From Jeongeupia chitinilytica (GTDB lineage Bacteria; Pseudomonadota; Gammaproteobacteria; Burkholderiales; Chitinibacteraceae): DNA of 64,000 bases. Below the pieces are notes generated by a model. The model was not told the origin of the DNA and ran no database searches. It worked only from the letters and a program-made list of their open reading frames with translations. Both the position numbers and the translations under genes were made by a program. Of the stretch, positions 1 through 7,481 are shown piece by piece. Each line of letters starts with the position of its first letter. The first letter of the stretch is position 1. The stretch is taken from NCBI RefSeq assembly GCF_014652315.1, contig NZ_BMYO01000001.1, positions 310,001 through 374,000 on the forward strand. Reading direction: 5' to 3'.

Positions 1-52
1 ATGGCAATGCGTCGTTTGCTCATTGTTGTGGTTTCTCCCTGGTGAAACGTGA

Positions 53-835
53 TCAGTGTGCGGTCCAGCCTCCGTCGACCGGCAAGGCGGTGCCGGTGAT
101 CGACGCGGCGCCATCGGTACACAGAAAGGCCGCGAGTGCGCCGAGTTCGTCGACTTCGACGAAACGTTTGGTCGCCTGCGAGGCCAGCAGCACGTCGCGG
201 ACGACTTCCTCCTCCGAAATGCCCCGCGCCTTTGCGGTATCGGGGATCTGTTTCTGCACCAGCGGCGTCATCACGTAGCCGGGGCAGATGGCGTTGGCGG
301 TGACGCCGTGCTCGGCCAGTTCGAGCGCCACGGTCTTGGTCAGCCCGAGCACGCCGTGCTTCGACGCGACATAGGCCGACTTGAACGGCGACGCGACAAG
401 GGCGTGGGCCGAGGCGACATTGATGATCCGGCCCCAGCCGCGCTGCTTCATTCCCGGCACGGCGAGCCGGATCGCATGGAAGGCCGCGCCAAGATTCAGC
501 GCGATGATCAGGTCCCATTTCTCCGGCGGAAAATCCTCGATCGGCGAAACGTGCTGTACGCCGGCATTGTTGACGAGGATGTCGAGCCGGCCGTGCTCGG
601 CCTCGATTTTGGCGATCAGTTCGGCCACCGCGTCGGCACGGCTGAGGTCGGCGCCGATGAAGCCGATTTCGGCGCCGGTGTCCGCCGCCAGCTGTGCACG
701 GGTGGCCTCGATTTCGTCGGCCTTGCCGAGGCCGTTGAGCACGACCGTGGCGCCTTCGCGCGCCAGGGCATGGGCGATGCCGAGGCCGATCCCGCTGGTC
801 GAGCCGGTGACCAGGGCGACTTTTCCTTTGAGCAT
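53..835 (-). CDS. bdhA: D-3-hydroxybutyrate dehydrogenase (SDR family)
   Basis: NAD-dependent oxidation of D-3-hydroxybutyrate to acetoacetate, the step that follows depolymerisation of polyhydroxybutyrate; cytoplasmic. The 260-residue protein is a classical short-chain dehydrogenase: cofactor loop TGSTSGIG at residues 10-17, NNAG at 89-92, and the catalytic set Ser142, Tyr155, Lys159 (YVASK). The C-terminal block PDTAKARGISEE followed by TKRF and PVDGGW is the signature that separates this enzyme from generic SDRs. The frame stays open upstream to 988, but the family N-terminus is the ATG at 835, which has a GAGGA ribosome site. It is divergent from the DUF445 gene at 988. No other PHB gene is in the window. 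Confidence 0.9.
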   Translation of the reverse strand: MLKGKVALVTGSTSGIGLGIAHALAREGATVVLNGLGKADEIEATRAQLAADTGAEIGFIGADLSRADAVAELIAKIEAEHGRLDILVNNAGVQHVSPIEDFPPEKWDLIIALNLGAAFHAIRLAVPGMKQRGWGRIINVASAHALVASPFKSAYVASKHGVLGLTKTVALELAEHGVTANAICPGYVMTPLVQKQIPDTAKARGISEEEVVRDVLLASQATKRFVEVDELGALAAFLCTDGAASITGTALPVDGGWTAH

Positions 836-987
836 GGTGTTCCTCGATCGATATAGGGGCATCGCTGAGGTATAGCACCGAATCATGTCGTCCGGATGGC
901 GCGGGCTTGGCAGTCTGGCAAAGCTGGCGTTGGTGCGGGGAGCCGCCGCTGTTATCGTTACGGCTGACGCCATATTGACGAGCTGCA

Positions 988-2283
988 ATGTCCCCGGACG
1001 AATCCGCTACCGATCTTTACGCTGCCCGCGAGGCGGAGAAGCGCCGGCGCCTGCGCCGGGCGCGCACCGGTGCGACCGGGCTGCTCTTGCTGATGGCGTC
1101 GCTGGCATTGTTTGCGCTGTTCGTCGGGCACGGCCGCGGTGGCTGGGGTTATCTGGCCGCGTTTGCCGAGGCCGCGGTCGTCGGTGCGCTGGCCGACTGG
1201 TTCGCGATTACCGCACTGTTCAAGCACCCGATGGGCGTGCCGATTCCGCACACGGCAATCGTGCCGCAGAACAAGGTGCGCATCGCCGACAGTCTCGGCC
1301 AGTTCATCGAAACGCATTTCCTGCTGCCCGACGTACTGGCCAAGCGCATCGACGCGTTCAACCCGGCGCGACGGCTGGCGGTGTGGCTGGCGCGCCCGGC
1401 CAATGCGCGCCAGCTCACCGAGCAGGGCACGCAGCTGTTCCGCTTCCTGCTCGACATGCTGGACGACCCGAAGCTCGCGCATCTGGTGCGCGATCTGGCC
1501 GTCAAGCGGCTGGGGCAGCTCGATCTGGGCAGTCGCGGTGCGGCGTTGCTGCAGCTGGTCCGCCATGCCGGCCAGCACCAGAAAGTGTTCGACGGTGTCG
1601 TCAGGGCGGCCATCTCGCGACTGGATACGCCGAATGCGCACGATTATCTGGCCGGCGTGATCGCCAACGAATTCAACGTGCTGCGCTGGGTTGCACTGGA
1701 CGAGGCCGGCGGACGTTATCTGGCGCGCAAGCTGATCGGGGCAACGTCGCAGGCGCTCGAACGCTCGCTCGCCGAGCCGGACCATCCGCTGCGGCAGGCG
1801 TTCGACCGGCAGTTCGGCGACTGGATCGATGCGCTCGGCCACGATCCGGAGACGCGGGAGCAGCTGGCGCAATGGCAGCGCAGGCTGCTCGACGACGAGG
1901 GCCTGCAGCAGGGGCTCGAACGGATGTGGCGCGATGCGCTGGGCTGGCTGCGTCACGACCTCGAACGCGACGATTCGCAGATCCGCGCCAAAGTCGGTGC
2001 GGCGGTGAAGCAGTTCGGGCTGCGGTTGCGCGACGACACGGTCTTCGTCGACTGGCTGAATGCGCGGCTCCGGACGTTTGCGGCGCAATCGCTGGCGCGT
2101 TATCGCGGCGAGATCGGCGTGTTCATCGCCGACCAGCTCAAGGGCTGGGACGACAAGGTGCTGGTCGACCGGCTCGAACTCAACGTCGGCATCGACCTGC
2201 AGTTCATCCGGGTCAACGGCACTCTGGTCGGCGGGCTGATCGGGCTGCTGATCTATACCGCGCGACAGTTCGCCGGTGTTTAA
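988..2283 (+). CDS. DUF445 family inner-membrane protein (YjiN-like)
   Basis: A 431-residue protein of the DUF445 family, whose function is not established. A hydrophobic segment lies at about residues 30-47, followed by the family hallmark GALADWFAITALF and HPMG..IPHTAIVP (about residues 70-96). A long, mainly helical, charged middle follows, and the end FIRVNGTLVGGLIGLLIY is a second membrane segment typical of the family. The architecture suggests a membrane-anchored helical rod. It ends 26 bp before the threonine aldolase gene and may be cotranscribed with it. The family call is firm; no role is inferred. Confidence 0.85.
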   Translation: MSPDESATDLYAAREAEKRRRLRRARTGATGLLLLMASLALFALFVGHGRGGWGYLAAFAEAAVVGALADWFAITALFKHPMGVPIPHTAIVPQNKVRIADSLGQFIETHFLLPDVLAKRIDAFNPARRLAVWLARPANARQLTEQGTQLFRFLLDMLDDPKLAHLVRDLAVKRLGQLDLGSRGAALLQLVRHAGQHQKVFDGVVRAAISRLDTPNAHDYLAGVIANEFNVLRWVALDEAGGRYLARKLIGATSQALERSLAEPDHPLRQAFDRQFGDWIDALGHDPETREQLAQWQRRLLDDEGLQQGLERMWRDALGWLRHDLERDDSQIRAKVGAAVKQFGLRLRDDTVFVDWLNARLRTFAAQSLARYRGEIGVFIADQLKGWDDKVLVDRLELNVGIDLQFIRVNGTLVGGLIGLLIYTARQFAGV

Positions 2284-2309
2284 CGATTCAAGAAACAGGG
2301 GAAGTGGTG

Positions 2310-3329
2310 ATGGAGTGGATCGACGTACGCAGTGATACCGTGACCCAGCCGACGCCAGCGATGCGTACGGCCATGGCCGACGCCGCGGTCGGCGACGACG
2401 TCTACGGTGACGATCCGACAGTCGTCGCGCTCGAGGCCGCGGCGGCGGAACGGCTCGGCAAGGCGGCGGCGTTGTTCGTGCCGACCGGCACTTTCGGCAA
2501 CCAGCTGGCGCTGTTCACGCACTGCGAGCGCGGCGACGAGGTGATCGTCGCGGAAGACAGCCACATCGTCTGGCACGAGGTCGGCGGCGCGGCGATCATC
2601 GCCGGCGTCAACCTGCGGCCGGTACCGGTGCTGAACGGCGACGCGGTCCGCACCCGCATCCGTCCTGCCGGCGACATCCACCTGCCGCGTACCGGCCTCG
2701 TCTGTGTCGAGAACGCCCGCGGGGCCGGCAGCGTGATGCCGCTGGCGACGATGCGCGAGATCCGCGATGTGGCCCGGGCGGCCGGGATTCCGGTCCACCT
2801 CGACGGTGCGCGGCTGTTCAATGCCGCCACGGCGCTTGGTGTCGAAGCCAGCGAACTGGCGCAGTACGCCGACACCGTGATGTTCTGTCTGTCCAAAGGG
2901 CTGGCGGCACCGGTCGGCTCGATTCTTGCCGGTCCGTCCGGGTTCATCGAACGGGCGCGCAAGAAGCGCAAACTGATGGGCGGCGGTCTGCGTCAGGCCG
3001 GCGTGCTCGCTGCGCCCGGGTTGATTGCGCTGGACGAAATGAGCGCACGCCTGGGCGACGACCACGTCAACGCCAAACGCCTGGCCGAACTGCTCGAACG
3101 CCTGCCCGGCGTGGTCGTCCATCGCGACCAGCTCGACATCAACATGGTGTTCTTCGAGCTGCTCGACATCCACCAGAATCCGGACGATCTGGTCGCCAAA
3201 CTGCTCGCACAGGGCATCAAGGCGAATCCGCCCGAGGCCGGACTGTGGCGCTTCGTCACCCACTGGCAGGTCGGAGCGGCCGAGGTCGAACGGATCGCCA
3301 GTGCTTTCGGTCAGGCGCTGCTGCGCTGA
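2310..3329 (+). CDS. ltaE: Low-specificity L-threonine aldolase
   Basis: PLP-dependent cleavage of L-threonine or L-allo-threonine to glycine and acetaldehyde. The 339-residue protein begins WIDVRSDTVTQPT, the typical start of the family, and has TGTFGNQLAL (59-68), HLDGARLFNAA (163-173; Asp165 binds the PLP ring nitrogen) and the PLP lysine in CLSKGL (Lys196). The ATG at 2310 follows a GAAGTGG ribosome site. The frame is open far upstream through the previous gene, but that part is out-of-frame DUF445 sequence. It is 31 bp ahead of def on the same strand. Confidence 0.9.
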   Translation: MEWIDVRSDTVTQPTPAMRTAMADAAVGDDVYGDDPTVVALEAAAAERLGKAAALFVPTGTFGNQLALFTHCERGDEVIVAEDSHIVWHEVGGAAIIAGVNLRPVPVLNGDAVRTRIRPAGDIHLPRTGLVCVENARGAGSVMPLATMREIRDVARAAGIPVHLDGARLFNAATALGVEASELAQYADTVMFCLSKGLAAPVGSILAGPSGFIERARKKRKLMGGGLRQAGVLAAPGLIALDEMSARLGDDHVNAKRLAELLERLPGVVVHRDQLDINMVFFELLDIHQNPDDLVAKLLAQGIKANPPEAGLWRFVTHWQVGAAEVERIASAFGQALLR

Positions 3330-3360
3330 GCCGGTCAACGTCAATCCACCGGAGCCCGCG

Positions 3361-3897
3361 ATGGCCGTCCGTCCTGTGCTGAAAATGGGGACCCCCAGCC
3401 TGCTGCAACGCTCGGAGCCGGTGGTCGAGTTCGACACGCCCGAGCTGCACGCGCTGGTGCAGGATCTGTTCGATACGATGCAGGCAACCGGTGGCGTCGG
3501 CATCGCCGCGCCGCAGATCGGCGTCAACCTGCAGGTGGTGATCTTCGGCTTCGACGCCAGTTCCCGTTATCCGGACGCCGAACCGGTGCCGCAGACGGTG
3601 CTGCTCAATCCGGAGATCATCCCGCTCGGACACGATGAAGTGCTGGGCTGGGAGGGCTGCCTGTCGGTGCCCGGCCTGCGGGGCGAGGTACCGCGCTACC
3701 AGCGCATCCGCTACCGTGGTTTCGATCAGCACGGCGAGCCGATCGCCCGCGAAGTCGGCGGCTTCCATGCCCGCGTCGTCCAGCACGAGTGCGACCATTT
3801 GTGGGGCGTGCTGTATCCGCAGCGCATCCGCGACATGACGCGCTTCGGGTTTACCGAGGTGCTGTTTCCGGGCTTGCACGACGCGCCCGACGAGTGA
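3361..3897 (+). CDS. def: Peptide deformylase
   Basis: Removes the N-formyl group from nascent proteins; a metal-dependent hydrolase. All three family motifs are present in 178 residues: GVGIAAPQIG (45-54), EGCLSVP (98-104, metal ligand Cys100) and QHECDH (141-146, ligands His142 and His146, catalytic Glu143). The ATG at 3361 matches the family N-terminus (MAVRPVLKMG). The gene is not next to fmt here and lies after ltaE, so it is probably a second or stand-alone def; this is inference. Its 3' end converges with the flavin reductase gene, with a small TCCGGC/GCCGGA hairpin at 3939-3953 between them. Confidence 0.92.
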   Translation: MAVRPVLKMGTPSLLQRSEPVVEFDTPELHALVQDLFDTMQATGGVGIAAPQIGVNLQVVIFGFDASSRYPDAEPVPQTVLLNPEIIPLGHDEVLGWEGCLSVPGLRGEVPRYQRIRYRGFDQHGEPIAREVGGFHARVVQHECDHLWGVLYPQRIRDMTRFGFTEVLFPGLHDAPDE

Positions 3898-3954
3898 GCC
3901 GCGACGCGCGTCGGGCGTTCGTGACGCTGCCGTAAACATCCGGCTGTGCCGGAC

Positions 3955-4512
3955 TCAGCGGGCGTCGAGCTGCGCAGCGGCGGAAACGGTTTCCGGCCGG
4001 ACGGCCTGACGTAGCGCGTGCAAAGCGGTGACGAGCGAAGCAGCCATCTCCGGGTGACCGACGATACCGTCCTCGTCCAGCTTCGCACCGAGTAGCGGAA
4101 CGCCGATCGACGCGGCGTCGACCAGCTGCGCGGACATCGTGACGAGGATTTCACGCAATGCGGCTTGGGCATGCACGGCGCGCGGGGAGGCGTTGAAGAG
4201 CGCGACGGGCTTGTTCACGAAGGCTTCGCAGCCCACCATCCAGTCGAGTGCGTTCTTCATCACCCCCGATACCCCGTGTGCGTACTCGGGGCTGGCGATG
4301 ATCAGCGCGTCGGCGGCAATGATGCGCCGGCGCAGCGCGGCAACGGGCATGGGGTCGCTGGCTTCCTGATCGGGATTGAACAGCGGCAGATCACCGATGC
4401 CGTGATCGCAGATCACCTCGATGCCGTCGGGGGCCAGACGGGCCGTTGCACGAAGCAGCGCAGCATTGTGTGACGCAGCACGAAGGCTGCCGCAGAGGGC
4501 GAGAATTCGCAT
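3955..4512 (-). CDS. NAD(P)H-dependent FMN reductase family protein
   Basis: Flavodoxin-like fold reductase of the NADPH-dependent FMN reductase / quinone-chromate reductase group, 185 residues. The phosphate-binding loop is GSLRAASHN (8-16), and SPEYAHGVSGVMKNALDW is the second flavin-contact segment. The substrate cannot be told from sequence. The ATG at 4512 overlaps the stop of the upstream acetyltransferase gene (TGATG), so translation is likely coupled. It is the third gene of a VOC-GNAT-FMN reductase trio on the minus strand. Confidence 0.85.
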   Translation of the reverse strand: MRILALCGSLRAASHNAALLRATARLAPDGIEVICDHGIGDLPLFNPDQEASDPMPVAALRRRIIAADALIIASPEYAHGVSGVMKNALDWMVGCEAFVNKPVALFNASPRAVHAQAALREILVTMSAQLVDAASIGVPLLGAKLDEDGIVGHPEMAASLVTALHALRQAVRPETVSAAAQLDAR

Positions 4513-5087
4513 CAGTGGTGACCTGGCCGTTCGGCCTGCAGTTGGCACGAATCACCCGCTTCGTGCGACGGTGCCGCCAGGACGTACAGGATGTCCGGGC
4601 AGCGTTCCTCGTTGTTCCGGCCATCGCTGAAAACGGTTGCCACGAAGCCGAAGCGTTCGTAGAAGCGGCGTGCACCGAGATTGGCCTGAAAGGTGTGCAG
4701 GCGGATCGGGCGGGGCAGGGTGCGCAGGGCGTGAGCAAGGAGTTCGCTGCCGACGCCGTGACCGACCTGCGCCGGGTTGACGGCCATTTGCGTGATCCAG
4801 GCGCCGTCGTGCCCGATCCCGGTCGCCATGGCGCCGACGATGCGGCCGTCCCGTTCCGCCACGATCAAGCCGCCGCCCGGTACGAGGCCGTGCGCCACCC
4901 ACTCGCGGATTTCATCGTCGGAATGCGCCGCCGGTGCGTATGGCATGAAGGCGGCTCGGGTGTCGATGAGGATGCGGGCGACCGCCGAAGCATCCTGCGC
5001 GCCTGCGGCACGAAGCGTCGTGACCATGACCGGGTCTGTTCGTGTGGCACCACACGGGCTACCGAGAATGACGGGGGTCGCGCTCAT
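4512..5087 (-). CDS. GNAT family N-acetyltransferase
   Basis: Transfers an acetyl group from acetyl-CoA to an unknown amine. In 191 residues the GNAT core is visible: the strand MAVNP followed by the acetyl-CoA loop QVGHGVGSELL (107-117), then NLGARRFYERFGF (136-148), the usual end of the fold. The ATG at 5087 overlaps the previous stop (ATGA), so I prefer it. A second ATG at 5027, 20 codons in, would give exactly the conserved domain and is the alternative start. The first 20 residues look unstructured. Confidence 0.82.
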   Translation of the reverse strand: MSATPVILGSPCGATRTDPVMVTTLRAAGAQDASAVARILIDTRAAFMPYAPAAHSDDEIREWVAHGLVPGGGLIVAERDGRIVGAMATGIGHDGAWITQMAVNPAQVGHGVGSELLAHALRTLPRPIRLHTFQANLGARRFYERFGFVATVFSDGRNNEERCPDILYVLAAPSHEAGDSCQLQAERPGHH

Positions 5088-5464
5088 TCGGCGGGGGCGG
5101 CCGGCTGGAAGGGGCCGCGCAGACCGATGTAATTGCCCCACGGGACCTTGACCTGACAGATGCCCAAGCCCAGTTCGATTGGAATCGGCCCGCGATACAG
5201 CGTTGCGCCGAGGGCGGTGAAATGGCGCATCGCCTCGCCGAGGTCGCGCATCTGCCAGTAGACGACCGAACCGGCGGCGCCGGAGGCCACTTTTTCGTCC
5301 GCGGGCACGATTTCCAGCTGCACCGCACCCAGACGCAGGCACTCGAAGCCGGTGCCGGGGGCGATCATGCGTTCGGCCGACGGAAAGGCACGCAGGTACC
5401 ATTCCTGCGCCTGCCCGACGTGGGCAACGTGGATCATGACGGCGGCGACGGGGTTGCTGGGCAT
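5084..5464 (-). CDS. VOC (glyoxalase/bleomycin-resistance) family protein
   Basis: A 126-residue vicinal-oxygen-chelate fold protein. HVAHVGQAQEWYLRAFP near the N-terminus and the late VPWGNYIGLRGPF are typical of single-domain VOC proteins of PhnB/glyoxalase type. Substrate and metal are unknown. The start at 5464 is the only ATG near the family N-terminus and lacks an obvious ribosome site. The frame remains open to 5626, overlapping the 3' end of the peroxidase gene, but that stretch has no family similarity. It is first in the coupled trio with the GNAT and FMN reductase genes. Confidence 0.75.
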   Translation of the reverse strand: MPSNPVAAVMIHVAHVGQAQEWYLRAFPSAERMIAPGTGFECLRLGAVQLEIVPADEKVASGAAGSVVYWQMRDLGEAMRHFTALGATLYRGPIPIELGLGICQVKVPWGNYIGLRGPFQPAAPAE

Positions 5465-5508
5465 GTAATTCGGTTTGGTCTCGGTATGAACGGACGTGTC
5501 GGGCCGGA

Positions 5509-6033
5509 CTAGCGGAGCCAGCCTTCGATCTTGCCGACGATTTCCTTGTCGTCCGGCTTGGTCATCGGCGTATAGGCGGTCACGGTCTTGCCGTCCGGGG
5601 CGATCAGGTACTTGTAGAAGTTCCACTTCGGGGTGGTGCCGCTGGCCTTGATCAGGTCGCGATAGAACGGATTGACGTCGTCACCGCGCACGGCGGACTT
5701 TTCCATCATCGGGAACTGCACCATATAGGTCAGCCGGCAGAAATCGCCGATTTCCTTGTTGGTATCGAGCTCCTGCTTGAAGTCGTTCGACGGAAAACCG
5801 ACGACCAGCAGCCCCTTGTCCTTGTACTTGGCGTAGAGCTTTTCCAGCGCGTCGAACTGCGGCGCGAAGCCGCACTTGCTGGCGGTGTTGACCACCAGCA
5901 CCGGCTTGCCGGCGGCCTGGCACAGGTCGAACGGTTGGCCCTGCAGCGTTTTGAACTGGTGGTCGAGCAGCGGCGGGCAGGCCGCCCGGGCGACACCGGT
6001 GGCGAACAGCAGTGCGAAGGCGAAACGCAGCAT
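5509..6033 (-). CDS. Secreted glutathione peroxidase-like thiol peroxidase
   Basis: Reduces hydroperoxides with a thiol donor. A signal peptide (residues 1-18, cleavage after ARA) places the 174-residue protein in the periplasm. The peroxidatic cysteine is Cys54 in NTASKCGF. Trp137-Asn138 (KWNFYKYLI) provide the rest of the usual Cys/Gln/Trp/Asn tetrad. The Gln position, normally in FPCNQF, reads FPSNDF here (Asp84), so the tetrad is altered and the resolving cysteine nearby is missing. Such variants exist in the family, and activity is probable but not shown by sequence. It may be cotranscribed with the VOC trio downstream. Confidence 0.85.
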   Translation of the reverse strand: MLRFAFALLFATGVARAACPPLLDHQFKTLQGQPFDLCQAAGKPVLVVNTASKCGFAPQFDALEKLYAKYKDKGLLVVGFPSNDFKQELDTNKEIGDFCRLTYMVQFPMMEKSAVRGDDVNPFYRDLIKASGTTPKWNFYKYLIAPDGKTVTAYTPMTKPDDKEIVGKIEGWLR

Positions 6034-6176
6034 GGTGCGGACTCCGTGAACGGTGAAACCAGCCTACGCCAGCGTCATGTCCGCTGCAACGGGTACCCGA
6101 AAAGCGCCCGTGCGGCGCAGGGGACTACCGCCGGATGGCGGGTTGCGGCGTCGCAACCGGAGATGGCTGGCGGGGC

Positions 6177-7469
6177 TCAAACCGCGTCGATGTCGGGCAG
6201 CTGGATCATCCCGTTGTGGAAGTTGTACTCGTAGACCTCGCCGTAGCGGCCCCATTCGATGACGGTTTTGAGTACCTGTTCGGCTTCTTCGGCGTGCAGC
6301 GATTCGCGCAGCAGCTTGAGGAACGGCTCTTCCGGCAGTTCGCCGTCGTTTTCCTGCAGCAGGCTGTGGCGGATGTGCGCGGCCAGCGGGACCTGGGCAA
6401 GCAGCTGCTCGCCGAACAGCCGCTGGCGTTCGGTGTTGTCGGCGTCGACGTAGCTGTGGCCCAGCGGCGTAACGACGATGTCGCCGTGCGCCAGTTGTGC
6501 CAGCCCGAACAGGTGCAGCGCTTCGGTGACCGGCAGCAGTTCGTCGTCGGTCAGCTCGGTTTCCTCGGCCAGCTTCGGCAGGTCGGCGCGGCCGTGGAAC
6601 GGCGGTTCCATCAGGAGTTCGAGCACGCCCTCCATCCGGTAGACGTCGGCCTCCGGCAGGCGGCTTGCCAGCGTCAGGCGGGTTTCTTCTGCGGCGCGGC
6701 GCGGCGCCTTGGCGGTCATCAGCGCGTAGATCTGGTCGATCAGCGAGCGCACCTGCGGACTGTCGGCGTCGCGCGGGCGCGGCAGCGGAATGCGCAGCTC
6801 GGCGCGGACCCGGCCGGGGTCGCTCGCAAAGATCAGCACGCGGTCGGCCATCATCACCGCCTCCTCGATGTTGTGCGACACGACGAGGATGCCCTTCATC
6901 GGCGTGGTCTTGCCCTCCCACAGCTCGAGCATGTCGTCGCGCAACTGCTCGCCGGTCAGCACGTCGAGCGCCGAGAACGCCTCGTCCATCAGCAGGACGT
7001 CGGGCTCCATCACCAGCGCGCGGGCGATGCCGACACGCTGGCGCATGCCGCCCGACAGCTCGCGGGGCAGCGCACCTTCGAAGCCGGACAGGCCGATCAT
7101 GTCGATCGCCGCCTCGGCGCGTCGGGCGCGTTCGGTCGGGGCGATGCCCTGCGCCTCGAGGCCGAGCTCGACGTTCTGCTGTACGGTGAGCCACGGAAAC
7201 AGCGCGAACGACTGGAACACCATGGCGATGCCGCGCGCCGGGCCGTACAGCGGCTGACCGCGATAGTTGACGTCGCCGCCGTCGGCATTGATCAGCCCGG
7301 CCATGATCCGCAGCAGCGTCGATTTGCCCGAGCCGGACTGGCCGAGCAGGGCGACGATCTCGCCGTCGGCGAGCGCAAAGTCGACACCGGCCAGCACGGT
7401 GCGTGCGGCGCCATCGGCCGAGCGGAACGATTTGCCGACGTTTTTCAGTTCGATGAGTTTTTCGGTCAT
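6177..7469 (-). CDS. ABC importer ATPase, nitrate/sulfonate type, with C-terminal AAA-associated domain
   Basis: Energises the double permease encoded 12 bp upstream. Residues 1-250 form an ABC domain of the nitrate/sulfonate/taurine class: Walker A GQSGSGKST (43-51), signature LSGGMRQR, Walker B LLMDEAFSALD. Residues about 270-430 match the winged-helix-like domain often called AAA-associated C-terminal, found on ATPases of this class and thought to be regulatory. No substrate-binding protein gene is adjacent, so the substrate is unknown. A small hairpin (6141-6158) follows the stop without a U-tract. Confidence 0.85.
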   Translation of the reverse strand: MTEKLIELKNVGKSFRSADGAARTVLAGVDFALADGEIVALLGQSGSGKSTLLRIMAGLINADGGDVNYRGQPLYGPARGIAMVFQSFALFPWLTVQQNVELGLEAQGIAPTERARRAEAAIDMIGLSGFEGALPRELSGGMRQRVGIARALVMEPDVLLMDEAFSALDVLTGEQLRDDMLELWEGKTTPMKGILVVSHNIEEAVMMADRVLIFASDPGRVRAELRIPLPRPRDADSPQVRSLIDQIYALMTAKAPRRAAEETRLTLASRLPEADVYRMEGVLELLMEPPFHGRADLPKLAEETELTDDELLPVTEALHLFGLAQLAHGDIVVTPLGHSYVDADNTERQRLFGEQLLAQVPLAAHIRHSLLQENDGELPEEPFLKLLRESLHAEEAEQVLKTVIEWGRYGEVYEYNFHNGMIQLPDIDAV

Positions 7470-7481
7470 GGTCGCGCTGTC

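Noticed and set aside
1..52. Short open sequence at the left edge beginning ATGGCAATGCG
   Set aside because: It is stopped by TGA within 45 bases in that frame and has no ribosome site; taken as spacer after bdhA.
3939..3953. TCCGGC/GCCGGA hairpin between def and the flavin reductase gene as a terminator
   Set aside because: Only a 6-bp stem with a 3-nt loop and no T-run in either direction; not listed as a terminator.
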